Shown: positions 45,696 through 54,359 of the stretch, in pieces
Layout: each line of letters starts with the position of its first letter
Position numbering within the stretch: position 1 is the stretch's first letter
DNA from: Vibrio maritimus
GTDB taxonomy: Bacteria; Pseudomonadota; Gammaproteobacteria; Enterobacterales; Vibrionaceae
Direction of reading: 5' to 3'
NCBI RefSeq assembly: GCF_021441885.1
Contig: NZ_CP090438.1
Location: 2,046,001-2,110,000, forward strand
DNA length: 64,000 nucleotides
Notes under the pieces: model-generated
Database searches by the model: none
Seen by the model: the letters and a program-made list of their open reading frames with translations, nothing else
Told to the model about the DNA's origin: nothing
Translations under genes and position numbers: made by a program

Positions 45696-46352
45696 ATGAA
45701 AATTCTTGTTGTTGAAGATGACCCTAGGTTGGGCGAACAAATTCTAGAAACTCTTGAAAGTGCCGGCTGGGTGCCTGAACTGGCTCAAGACGGTATTGAT
45801 GCCCTCTATCGTGCGACTTCTGAAGAGTGGGATGCCATCGTTCTCGATTTGGGTCTGCCAAAGATCGACGGTCTTACGGTACTAAAAGGCATTCGAGATG
45901 AAGGCATCAATACACCTGTCGTTATTCTTAGTGCACGCGACACCCTAACACAGCGTGTCGAAGGGCTTAATGCTGGTGCTGATGATTATCTAACCAAACC
46001 ATTTGAAATGATTGAACTCATTGCCCGTATTCGCGCACAGCTGCGCCGCGCATCCGGTAATGCTTCACCCCTTATGCAGATTGGCGATCTCAGCTTGGAC
46101 ACGCGCACATCTAAAGTGATGTGGCAAGGTAGTGCGGTGAGCCTCACCGCTCTTGAATACAAGGTTGTCGCTTACTTTATGCATAATGCAGACAAAGTCA
46201 TCTCGCGCACAGAGCTTGTCGAGCATATCTACAAACAAGACTTTGACCGCGACTCCAACACCATAGAGGTGTTTATCGGGCGCATCCGTAAAAAGATTGC
46301 CCCAAACGTTATCAAGACCGTTCGAGGCCTTGGGTATCAGTTGAATGCCTAA
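45696..46352 (+). CDS. OmpR-family response regulator
   Basis: A 218-residue regulator: receiver domain (1-115) with the acidic pair in VVEDDPR, D51 in IVLDLGLPKIDG and K101 in YLTKPFE, then a winged-helix DNA-binding domain (125-217) with ALEYKVVAYFM and DSNTIEVFIGRIRKKI. Closest by eye to the PhoP/QseB group. It overlaps the kinase gene by eight bases. A gene-specific name is not assigned. Confidence 0.92.
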   Translation: MKILVVEDDPRLGEQILETLESAGWVPELAQDGIDALYRATSEEWDAIVLDLGLPKIDGLTVLKGIRDEGINTPVVILSARDTLTQRVEGLNAGADDYLTKPFEMIELIARIRAQLRRASGNASPLMQIGDLSLDTRTSKVMWQGSAVSLTALEYKVVAYFMHNADKVISRTELVEHIYKQDFDRDSNTIEVFIGRIRKKIAPNVIKTVRGLGYQLNA

Positions 46353-47712
46353 CCTTTCTAAAGAAAAGCTGCGCCAAGGCGTTAAAAAGCTCAGCCTCAA
46401 GACTCGCCTACTCCTTGCTGCAACCCTCTGGTTATCAGCGATGACCATAGCGGCGGGTGTATCCATACCAGGACTAGTGCGAGATTACTTAATCAGTGAT
46501 CTCGAAATCCAACTTGGGCACGCGATGGATGAAATCGCCGCCAACCTAGAGGTTAACGATGAAGGTCAACTAGTTCTAGCGACTCGCTTATCCGATCCTC
46601 GCTTCAATCAGCCATACAGTGGGCTTTACTGGCAAATCAACACAAAGAGCGACTCTTTGCGTTCTCGCTCTTTGTGGGATAAAACGCTCCAAACCAAAGG
46701 TAAAGACAAACGCCCCCACTACTTTGGTGCAAACAATGAAAAGCTCATCGCCATCAAGCGTACTTTGTTCTTACCTGATGTAAGTGACGGCGTCACGATT
46801 GTTATTGGACAAGATGAAGACCCTATCGACGATACCCTTGAATCTCTAACTGGAGAGCTATGGCTCATTCTCGGCATCATGGTGCTGGGCATACTCGCAC
46901 TCATCGTTGGTCAGGTAAGCTGGTCATTACGACCGTTGGGCAAAATGCAGCGCGAGTTAAAACGGTTACGAACCGCAGAGCAGCATTCATTAGATGAGCA
47001 GTATCCAAAAGAAATTGCGCCTTTAGTAAAAGATCTTAATGCCCTACTATTCCATTACCAAGAGCTATTGGAGCGAGCCAGACACCACGCCGGTAACTTA
47101 TCTCATGCCCTAAAGACGCCATTGTCTGTACTTAAAAACGAGCTTGAGAGCTTGTCTGAGGAAGACAGGGCTAAGCTACAACCTCAAATAACACAAATCC
47201 AAGCTCAGATTGACTATCACTTGGGACGTGCACGCATGGCAGGTGCAATGAACATCCTTGCGGTAAAATCGTCACCTAGCGAGCGTGTCGACGCCATTTC
47301 TCTCGCGTTTGATAAAGTCTACGCGGAGCGTGAAATTGCTCTAATCAGTGAGCTTGATACCGATCTTGGGGTCGCCGTAGAAAAAGCCGACCTAGACGAA
47401 ATGCTCGGTAACCTACTCGAGAACGCTTACAAATGGAGTGATAGTCTAATACGCGTTCACTCTAACGATATTGATGAATCTGAGGTAGAACTCATTATCG
47501 AAGATGACGGACCGGGCATTCCATTAGAGCAATGCCGTGAGGTAACCAAGCGCGGTGTTCGCCTAGATGAAAGCACCCCAGGTACCGGCCTTGGTCTCAA
47601 CATTGTCTCTGAAATGGCGCACAGTTATCGTGGCCAATTGGAGCTTGGAGAGAGTAAAATGGGCGGATTGCGCGCAGTTCTTAAGCTAAAGCGCGCAAAG
47701 GGCGAAAAATAG
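46345..47712 (+). CDS. Membrane sensor histidine kinase (PhoQ/QseC-like)
   Basis: A 455-residue inner-membrane kinase. First helix at about 22-43, a periplasmic sensor region of about 125 residues, second helix at about 170-192, HAMP-like linker, dimerisation domain with H254 in GNLSHALKTPLSVLK, and ATPase domain with LLENAYKWS, EDDGPGIP and GTGLGLNIVSEMA. The HALKTP box is typical of the PhoQ group. Paired with the response regulator and probably with the PepSY protein. Signal unknown. Confidence 0.92.
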   Translation: MPNLSKEKLRQGVKKLSLKTRLLLAATLWLSAMTIAAGVSIPGLVRDYLISDLEIQLGHAMDEIAANLEVNDEGQLVLATRLSDPRFNQPYSGLYWQINTKSDSLRSRSLWDKTLQTKGKDKRPHYFGANNEKLIAIKRTLFLPDVSDGVTIVIGQDEDPIDDTLESLTGELWLILGIMVLGILALIVGQVSWSLRPLGKMQRELKRLRTAEQHSLDEQYPKEIAPLVKDLNALLFHYQELLERARHHAGNLSHALKTPLSVLKNELESLSEEDRAKLQPQITQIQAQIDYHLGRARMAGAMNILAVKSSPSERVDAISLAFDKVYAEREIALISELDTDLGVAVEKADLDEMLGNLLENAYKWSDSLIRVHSNDIDESEVELIIEDDGPGIPLEQCREVTKRGVRLDESTPGTGLGLNIVSEMAHSYRGQLELGESKMGGLRAVLKLKRAKGEK

Positions 47713-47734
47713 TAGAGTTATAAGCAATTTGCTA

Positions 47735-47763
47735 TTGCCGAGCCTCACTATGAATGTTAGTAT
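47735..47763 (+). promoter_or_regulatory. rplY promoter with GC-rich discriminator
   Basis: TTGCCG and TAGTAT separated by 17 bases, followed by CCGCGC before the expected start point near 47770. A GC-rich discriminator is typical of promoters turned down by ppGpp and DksA, which is known for E. coli rplY. Confidence 0.6.
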
Positions 47764-47770
47764 CCGCGCT

Positions 47771-47873
47771 CGTTTTGAGAGTATCTTTACGATCACTCAA
47801 AACGATTAAAGTTTTGACTAGGTCGCTATGTCAAAACGTATTTGTTAATTTTACTATTTTGAGAGTAAAAACT
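47771..47873 (+). promoter_or_regulatory. rplY leader with three hairpins (L25 autoregulation)
   Basis: Three consecutive inverted repeats: CGTTTTGAG/CTCAAAACG (47771-47804), GTTTTGAC/GTCAAAAC (47811-47837) and TTTTACT/AGTAAAA (47849-47870). The last encloses the only ribosome-binding-site-like sequence, GAGAG. The 11-base string TTTTGAGAGTA occurs in the first and third hairpins. L25 feedback control through a structured leader with an atypical ribosome-binding site is known in E. coli. Confidence 0.65.
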
Positions 47874-48152
47874 ATGAAATTCGAAGCAGTAGTACGTACT
47901 GAACTAGGTAAGGGTGCGAGCCGCCGCCTACGTCACGCTGGTCAATTCCCAGCAATCGTTTACGGTGGTGAAGCAGCACCTGTATCAGTTGCTCTAAACC
48001 ACGATGACATCGTAAACCAAATGGACAAGCCAGAATTCTACGAAGGCATCACTCTAGTGATCGCTGGCGAAGAAGTTAAGGTTAAGCCACAAGACGTTCA
48101 ACGTCACGCGTTCAAGCCAAAAGTTGAGCACATGGACTTCATCCGCATCTAA
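47874..48152 (+). CDS. rplY: 50S ribosomal protein L25
   Basis: A 92-residue protein that binds loop E of 5S rRNA in the large subunit. The short, single-domain form of gammaproteobacteria: MKFEAVVRTELGKGASRRLR, then FPAIVYGG and QRHAFKPKVEHMDFIRI. The ATG at 47874 is certain from the protein start; a longer open frame to 47754 is the leader. A strong terminator follows, in whose loop the left repeat of the accessory island begins. Confidence 0.97.
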   Translation: MKFEAVVRTELGKGASRRLRHAGQFPAIVYGGEAAPVSVALNHDDIVNQMDKPEFYEGITLVIAGEEVKVKPQDVQRHAFKPKVEHMDFIRI

Positions 48153-48242
48153 TTCCCCTACCAAGGAATTAATCGGATTTAATCCAAACCTTATGCATAG
48201 AAAGATTCTCGGCCTTACCAACCAAGAATTTTAAAAAATTCG

Positions 48243-48272
48243 AAACCCCGATGCTACCAACATCGGGGTTTC
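48243..48272 (+). terminator. rplY terminator
   Basis: Stem AAACCCCGATG/CATCGGGGTTT with loop CTACCAA. The loop and the right arm are repeated at 58805. Confidence 0.88.
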
Positions 48273-48303
48273 ACCGTTTTAAAAGGGAGCAAAACTCTCT
48301 TAA
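48254..48303. repeat. Left direct repeat of the accessory island
   Basis: Fifty bases matching 58805-58854 at 47 positions; the first 28 are identical. The repeat starts precisely at the first loop base of the rplY terminator and includes a second small hairpin, AAGGGAG/CTCTCTT. No other tract of this kind was seen in the window. Reads like one boundary (attL-like) of an inserted segment. Confidence 0.8.
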
Positions 48304-48619
48304 CCTCTGGTAAATAAAGACTTTTTACCCTTCCCTCTTCTTCGAACTCCCCTTCACGATCAGTAAAATTACAAAATAATTACAATATACAGTAGTTGAA
48401 AACCCCCGTTTCAGCCCCTACCATCAGGCTAGAAAAGTGAATAACCATTCAAAACATTGCCTAGCTGGAAAGCCATTTAGCCAACATACCAACACTCAAT
48501 AAAGTGCCATTTTTCTTTAAGGGACGTCATTTGGGCTGCTTAATCCGCTTTCCGCTACTTTTTAGTCGCCACAATCTAGCATTCCGGTTACAGTATTAGT
48601 GACTATTAATGAGTAGAAG
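48304..48619. other. Intergenic region after the left repeat
   Basis: A 316-base spacer without a coding frame or clear terminator; nothing else recognised. Confidence 0.5.
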
Positions 48620-49960
48620 TCACCGCTTGAGTATCTCTTGTAACGTCTCTTTTAATTCAATCGAGTTTGTTGCCTCTTTAACATGGTCTAAAGTCGCTTT
48701 GTATCCAATCTTAGACTTAACCCGTACAACGAGTGGCACTAAGGCAGACTCATTACGAGATTGTGTCTCTGAGTTGACTTCTATCCCGAGAATACACTTC
48801 TCAGTTAGTACTGAAATACCTTTCTCTAAGTGATCTATCGCATCCAATAGATTGATAATCAGTAGCATTCCCCACGGGTTATAATCTAACTCTCCATGAA
48901 TATGTGCTTGTTTAGATGAGTAACAATGCCCTTGTGCTTGCATAGCAGACTGAATGGCAAACTCGGGAATCGTAGGGTTTACTTTCCCTGGCATAGCACT
49001 TGAACCAGCCTGTACTGCTGGAAGCGTAATTTCCGATAAACCGCCCTCTGGACCGGAAGACATCAGACGCAGGTCTTTCGCTATCTTGAGAATAAAGCCC
49101 GCTAAGTTCTCCACCTGGCTCACACAATTAGTTTGAGCATCGAATGATTGGCTGGATTGAAACAAGTTATCGTTCTTGCGAAGCTCTATACCGGTAACGC
49201 CTGAAAGTACTGAGATACAACGCTCGGCATAAGCCGCTGAACAGTCACCACTTCGACCAATGATATTACCGCTTAAATTAACAGCCTGAAGGTCATTGCG
49301 ACACGCTTTAAGGTGCATTTGATAGGTGTGTAGTGATGCTAAGTAACCGCTCCAGAATTGTTTAAACTCAATCGTGACAGCATCCTGCATACAGGTTCTG
49401 GCGAGTTTAGAACTGTCGCTGTGATTCGCTATTAAATACTCAAGCGCGTATATCAAGCGCTCGATGGTTATATCTAAGCGGTCAAGGGCTTCAATCGCAG
49501 CCAAGTGACTTGCGGTTTGCAAGCAGTCGCTCGTTGAATGATTCATGTTAATGGTATCATTCGGATGAGCGGGAGAATAAGTGCCGTAGGGCTGGGCATA
49601 ATAACTGTGATTGACAATGTTCGCGACGACTTCATTGACATTCATATTAACGGAAATCCCACCACCACCGTGAAATGCGTGAACGGGGAATAGCTCCCTT
49701 TGGTAGTTTTCTAATATGGACTGACAGGTGTTTTCAACGTTCAATGAAAGTACTGGATCCATTTCTCCTATTTCCCTGTTTACACGAGCAGAAGCTAATT
49801 TGATACGTAAAACAGCGTTGATAAGTGAAGCGTAGTCGCCAAGTGTTTTTTGATTGTCTACGGGGTACAGATATAGAGCTCGCTGTGTTTGAGCACCATA
49901 AGGGAGTAACGCCGGAATTTTCACTTCACCAATATTATCGACTTCGATTCTGTATTGCAT
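48620..49960 (-). CDS. Aspartase/fumarase-superfamily lyase, substrate unknown
   Basis: A 446-residue enzyme of the superfamily that eliminates an amine or water from succinyl compounds. Superfamily marks: YGAQTQRAL, GGGISVNMNVNEVVAN, HPNDTINMNHSTSD and the catalytic loop GSSAMPGKVNP (319-329). In the segment RTxxQDA, fumarase has His and aspartase Gln; here it is Cys190 (ARTCMQDA). QSSND/QSTND also reads HSTSD. A different substrate is therefore likely. I chose the ATG at 49960 with AAGGA five bases upstream. It lies 43 bases after the aldehyde dehydrogenase gene in one unit; the product may feed or receive an aldehyde (inference). Confidence 0.82.
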   Translation of the reverse strand: MQYRIEVDNIGEVKIPALLPYGAQTQRALYLYPVDNQKTLGDYASLINAVLRIKLASARVNREIGEMDPVLSLNVENTCQSILENYQRELFPVHAFHGGGGISVNMNVNEVVANIVNHSYYAQPYGTYSPAHPNDTINMNHSTSDCLQTASHLAAIEALDRLDITIERLIYALEYLIANHSDSSKLARTCMQDAVTIEFKQFWSGYLASLHTYQMHLKACRNDLQAVNLSGNIIGRSGDCSAAYAERCISVLSGVTGIELRKNDNLFQSSQSFDAQTNCVSQVENLAGFILKIAKDLRLMSSGPEGGLSEITLPAVQAGSSAMPGKVNPTIPEFAIQSAMQAQGHCYSSKQAHIHGELDYNPWGMLLIINLLDAIDHLEKGISVLTEKCILGIEVNSETQSRNESALVPLVVRVKSKIGYKATLDHVKEATNSIELKETLQEILKR

Positions 49961-50003
49961 GATTTTCCTTAATTGGGCGGATAGGACCGCCCAACATATT
50001 TGA

Positions 50004-51536
50004 TTAGCTTTCGCCGTAGTAGACCCAAATACTCTTAGTCTTTGTGTAAGAAGATAGCGAATGAATGGCCATTTCTTTACCCCAGCCACTTTGTTTAAAG
50101 CCTCCAAATGGGCTGGCAAGTCCATAGCAACCATATTTGTTTACAAACACCATACCAGCATCAATCTGATCAACCATTCGATGTGCGCGAGTCACATTGG
50201 ATGTGTATATACCTGCCGCAAGTCCATATTCCGTGTTGTTAGCTATTCTAACGGCGTCTTCTTCACTTTTGAATTTGATACAAGAGAGCACTGGCCCAAA
50301 GATCTCTTCACGAGCTATACGGGCATCTTCAGGTACTTCTGAGAAAATCGTTGGTCGCACAAAGTAACCGTTATCATTCCCATTTGATGTATCTCGCGTA
50401 CCACCAGCAACCAGTTTCGCTTCGGTTTTACCTATCTCAATGTAAGACATGATTTTATTGAACTGCGCTTCATTACATTGAGGCCCTTGTTCACTTTCAG
50501 GATCTAACGGATCACCACACTTAACAGCCTCTGCTTTCGCAATCAGTTTCTCGAGAACATAGTCATAAATTCCTTCTTGAATTAAGAATCGTGTTGGTTC
50601 GGAGCACTTTTCACCTTTGTGAGAGAACATAACAGTAAAGGCACGATCAATAGCTGCATCCAAGTTTTCAGTATCCTCAAAGAAGATACAAGGAGACTTA
50701 CCGCCAAGCTCAAGCGTGACTGATTTCATGTTTGATTGGCCGCTATTCTCAATAATTTTGCGTCCAATTGGTGTACTGCCCGTAAAGGAAACTTTTTGCA
50801 CATTATTGCTGACTGTTAGTTGATTTGAAGCCGCTCCATCAGCAATTACTAAGTTTAAAACACCGTCTGGAATATCAACGTTTTCAACAATTTTTTCTAT
50901 CAAATATAAGGAGGTCAAAGGTGTAAACTCGGATGGTTTAAGAATAACCGTATTCCCCATAGCTAAGGCCGGAGCAATTTTCAACGCGGCCTGATAAAGA
51001 GGAAAGTTCCAAGGTGCGATAAGCGCACATACGCCAACCGGCTCTTTATTCGTGAAGTTAAGGTACTCAGGGTCGACAGGTGACGTTTCGCCATAAAACT
51101 TGTCAGTCCAACCTGCATAGTACTCAAAGATATCAGCACAAGTTGGGATATCATCTGCCAACGACTCTGTTAAAAGTTTCCCGTTTGGTAGCGTCTCTAG
51201 CACCGCTAAGACTTCAGTATGATCACGAATAACTTGAGCAATATCGCGAAGAACTTTAGCTCGTTCAGTCCTACTCACTTTACTCCACACACCAGATTGG
51301 TGAGCTTGTGAGGCAACAGCCGCCGCTTCTTCAACTAACTGCTCATCAGCTAAAGGGATGTTACACAACACATCTCTATTGCTAGGGTTGGTAACCATCC
51401 AATTATTCTCTAAGTTGCCGAGAACCCATTGGCCACCAATAAATTGCTTTTTATCTTTGCTTAGCCACTCTTTAGCTGTAGTGATCGCTAAATTGTATTG
51501 AGTATCCATATTTTCTCCAAACTGCGCATTTGTCAT
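50004..51536 (-). CDS. NAD(P)-dependent aldehyde dehydrogenase
   Basis: A 510-residue aldehyde dehydrogenase of the betaine-aldehyde type. APWNFPLYQAALKIAPALAMGNT and the coenzyme motif FTGSTPIG are present, with the general-base glutamate in VTLELGGKSP and the catalytic cysteine in SHKGEKCSEPTRF. The ATG at 51536 has AAGGA nine bases upstream; an ATG at 51509 with GGAG five bases upstream (501 aa) is equally plausible. Heads a unit with the lyase and diverges from the LysR gene, the usual layout for LysR-controlled catabolic genes. Substrate unknown. Confidence 0.9.
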   Translation of the reverse strand: MTNAQFGENMDTQYNLAITTAKEWLSKDKKQFIGGQWVLGNLENNWMVTNPSNRDVLCNIPLADEQLVEEAAAVASQAHQSGVWSKVSRTERAKVLRDIAQVIRDHTEVLAVLETLPNGKLLTESLADDIPTCADIFEYYAGWTDKFYGETSPVDPEYLNFTNKEPVGVCALIAPWNFPLYQAALKIAPALAMGNTVILKPSEFTPLTSLYLIEKIVENVDIPDGVLNLVIADGAASNQLTVSNNVQKVSFTGSTPIGRKIIENSGQSNMKSVTLELGGKSPCIFFEDTENLDAAIDRAFTVMFSHKGEKCSEPTRFLIQEGIYDYVLEKLIAKAEAVKCGDPLDPESEQGPQCNEAQFNKIMSYIEIGKTEAKLVAGGTRDTSNGNDNGYFVRPTIFSEVPEDARIAREEIFGPVLSCIKFKSEEDAVRIANNTEYGLAAGIYTSNVTRAHRMVDQIDAGMVFVNKYGCYGLASPFGGFKQSGWGKEMAIHSLSSYTKTKSIWVYYGES

Positions 51537-51725
51537 TGTGGTCAGTCCTTAAAAATTTACAGATGTCACAATTTTACAACAACTGAATAAAAGTAATTAA
51601 CATATGAAATTTAATCATTAGAATTCAGAAAAATCTATAAAAGCGCGCTATTGCGGAAGTTAATGTGAAACGCAGTGACTGAGTTTGAGTTCTAGGTCGC
51701 TGTATTTGTGACTAGGAGCAAGATA

Positions 51726-52610
51726 ATGAGACAGCTACCCTCGCTTAATGCAGTTCGAGTATTTGAAGTTGCAGGCACCCACTTGAGTTTCACCGCTGCG
51801 GCAAACATCTTAAATGTTACACAGGGGGCGGTTAGCAAACAGATAAAGCAACTTGAGGAGTATTTAGGTGTACCGCTTTTCAAACGCACATCTGCTCGAG
51901 GGCTTCTTGAGTTAACTCCGATTGGCGAGCAAGTTCTCGACACAATTTCTCGTTCTCTATCTGAGGTTGAGAAAGGATTAGAGGTCATACGAAACCCCAA
52001 TCTCCAACAGCGATTAGTTGTCCTAGCCCCTCCAACATTTACCAGTCGTTGGTTGAGTGCTCACCTCGTTAACTTTGCAAAAGTATTTCCTCAGTATGAC
52101 TTACAGATCTATAGCAAACGAGAACAAAGTACCCTATACGATATTGAAATCCTCTTTGATGAAGTCAGTGAGTTCTATGCAAAAGACAACTTGTTGTTTA
52201 AAGAAAAATACGTAGCAGTCTGCAATCAAGATCTTGTTACCGAGAGCATGAATATTGAGGCGCATACACATAAGATGCTCCATATTCGCCACCACGGCCA
52301 TAACCTCCCAGCATGGAAAGACTGGCTTGAATCAGCAAATATCCAATTGGCAGAGGGACACCGAAAAGGGATTTCGATGAGTACTCAAGAACAGGTGATA
52401 AATACAGCTATCGCTGGGGGCGGGTTCGCGGTTGTAGATCTCAATATGGTCTATCACTCACTTAAAAAACAAGAGCTCATTCAGTTCCACCCTCTACAAT
52501 GCCGCAGTCGCTATGGGTACTTCATTCATGTCCCGACTCCCAAAGTCGGTACGAGTAAAGTTGAAGCATTTGTGTCCTGGTTGAAAGAAGAGTGTCTTAG
52601 CGTGTCTTAG
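51726..52610 (+). CDS. LysR-family regulator (GcvA-like)
   Basis: A 294-residue LysR regulator with an N-terminal winged helix (LPSLNAVRVFEVAGTHLSFTAAANIL, VSKQIKQLEEYLGVPLFKR) and a periplasmic-binding-like effector domain (about 90-290), closest in the N-terminus to GcvA-type proteins. The ATG at 51726 has AGGAG eight bases upstream, preferred over the GTG at 51708. Probably controls the divergent dehydrogenase-lyase unit from the 190-base spacer, and perhaps the dddP unit (inference). Confidence 0.9.
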   Translation: MRQLPSLNAVRVFEVAGTHLSFTAAANILNVTQGAVSKQIKQLEEYLGVPLFKRTSARGLLELTPIGEQVLDTISRSLSEVEKGLEVIRNPNLQQRLVVLAPPTFTSRWLSAHLVNFAKVFPQYDLQIYSKREQSTLYDIEILFDEVSEFYAKDNLLFKEKYVAVCNQDLVTESMNIEAHTHKMLHIRHHGHNLPAWKDWLESANIQLAEGHRKGISMSTQEQVINTAIAGGGFAVVDLNMVYHSLKKQELIQFHPLQCRSRYGYFIHVPTPKVGTSKVEAFVSWLKEECLSVS

Positions 52611-52815
52611 CTTCAATTTTTCAAATAACCCCTATTGAAGGCAAAAATATAACCAATTGTTTTTTAAGGTTTTAAATTCACCTTGCATGCGGTAATGAAC
52701 TAAACTCATACAAGCCTAACTTATATTCACTCGTGTTTTGTTGGCTTTTGAATCTAAATACTCAGGTCAACAAACAAAAATTAAACATTTCGTTTACATA
52801 ATGCGAGAGGTGAAT

Positions 52816-53835
52816 ATGGAATACGTACAACTAGGTAACTCTGGCCTCAAGGTGTCTCGTTTGTGCCTTGGAACGATGAACATGGGTTCTAAAGAATGGA
52901 AGCCTTGGATCTTTAATGAGAAAGAGAGCGAACCAATCATTCGTCATGCTATCGACCATGGTGTTAACTTTATCGACCTAGCAGACTTTTACTCATATGG
53001 GGCAGGTGAAGAAGTCGTTTGTAATGTTCTCAATCGCATTGGACAACGTGACAAACTGATTGTAACAACTAAAGTTGGCTACCAAATGAATGATGACATC
53101 AACGCACAAGGCCATTCTCGCCAGCATATAATGAACTCCATTGACGCATCGCTAAAGCGTATGAAGATGGACTATGTAGATATTTATATGCTTCATTTCT
53201 TTGATGTAAACACCCCTATAGAAGAAACAATGTGCGCGCTGAATGATATCGTTCGATCAGGCAAAGCTCGCTATATTGGTGTTTCAACCATGTATACATG
53301 GCAGCTCGCTAAGATCATCCAGGTATGTGATCAAAACGGTTGGGTAAAACCTATCAACATGCAACTACAATATAATTGTGCCTACCGAGAAGAAGAGAGA
53401 GAGATGATTCCATATTGCCAAGACCAAGGCATCGGAGTGTCGGTATTTAGTCCTCTTGCTCGGGGTATTCTCACTAATGATCTGCAGTCTAACCGAAACA
53501 AAACCGATTTCTTTACTGCCGAAATGTATAACGACAAGGCTTCATTAGATATTTCTACTTCTGTTGCCCGCGTAGCCCAGAGGCACAACGTAGCCCCCGC
53601 TCAGGTAGCACAAGCTTGGGTACTATCTAAACAATACGTTTCCTCGATGTTAGTTGGTGCTGATACACCTGAACAATTCAATAGCGCTCTAGCTGCGTTG
53701 GAAATGAATCTAGATCAAGATGATATATTTGAGTTAGAACGCAATTATACGCCTTGCGACATAATCAACGATTACACCGCAGGAAATCGTATACCTCGAG
53801 AGGCTCGCCTTCCCAAAGGTATTTACGCTGAATAA
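52816..53835 (+). CDS. Aldo/keto reductase
   Basis: A 339-residue NADPH-dependent carbonyl reductase with the catalytic tetrad visible: D54 and Y59 in FIDLADFYSYG, K86 in VTTKVGY and H127 in MLHFF. The YajO/YghZ-like class with the SPLARGILT segment. I chose the ATG at 52816, preceded by GAGAGGTGAAT. Located between the LysR gene and dddP with its own terminator. It could reduce an aldehyde made in the island pathway, but no evidence identifies the substrate. Confidence 0.88.
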   Translation: MEYVQLGNSGLKVSRLCLGTMNMGSKEWKPWIFNEKESEPIIRHAIDHGVNFIDLADFYSYGAGEEVVCNVLNRIGQRDKLIVTTKVGYQMNDDINAQGHSRQHIMNSIDASLKRMKMDYVDIYMLHFFDVNTPIEETMCALNDIVRSGKARYIGVSTMYTWQLAKIIQVCDQNGWVKPINMQLQYNCAYREEEREMIPYCQDQGIGVSVFSPLARGILTNDLQSNRNKTDFFTAEMYNDKASLDISTSVARVAQRHNVAPAQVAQAWVLSKQYVSSMLVGADTPEQFNSALAALEMNLDQDDIFELERNYTPCDIINDYTAGNRIPREARLPKGIYAE

Positions 53836-54359
53836 ATGGCATATAATTCAAACTGTATTCAAATGGCACTTAACGTGCCATTTTTTGTATTTTTAATTTG
53901 AAAACCCCATCTATAACTGTCAGCTTCCTGAATGACGCCAGTCATACTTAACACTTTTTGACCCCTTCCGGATATAGTCAACAGTTAGCTCAACTATCTC
54001 CATCTACTTCTATTGCTAACCCAAGGGTTTTACAAGCCACTGGTTTTACAAAATCAACCTAACTTACTGATACCTAGAATGATATTGGCTTTTACGCACG
54101 TCAGGCAGTTAAACTTAGCTCACAGAACTAAAAGTAAACCTTTCAAAATGCAACACTCAATTAACAACGCGTTATTGATGGCTATCACTATTGGCATATA
54201 GACATTCAAGCTCAACTTAATCTAACCGATTGTTTAATCAAAGGATTCATTACCCAGCGAATTTTGTTCTTAGGTATGAGACTTTATTTCCATCAATCAC
54301 CAATAACATTGTTGTAACATTAAACCCAGTTAATACGGTGGTTTATTAAGGGAAATAAA
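53836..54359. other. Intergenic region upstream of dddP
   Basis: A 524-base AT-rich spacer. After the terminator at 53861 nothing is recognised with confidence. A 62-codon frame at 54013-54201 (ending HSINNALLMAITIGI) has no ribosome-binding site and could be a decayed gene end. Must hold the dddP promoter. Confidence 0.5.
53861..53886 (+). terminator. Terminator after the aldo/keto reductase gene
   Basis: Stem AAATGGCAC/GTGCCATTT with loop TTAAC and a run of T. Confidence 0.85.

Noticed and set aside
47754..47873. N-terminal extension of L25
   Set aside because: L25 starts MKFEAVVRT; the upstream frame corresponds to the promoter and structured leader.
54013..54201. 62-codon frame upstream of dddP
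   Set aside because: No ribosome-binding site or known motif; possible gene remnant only.
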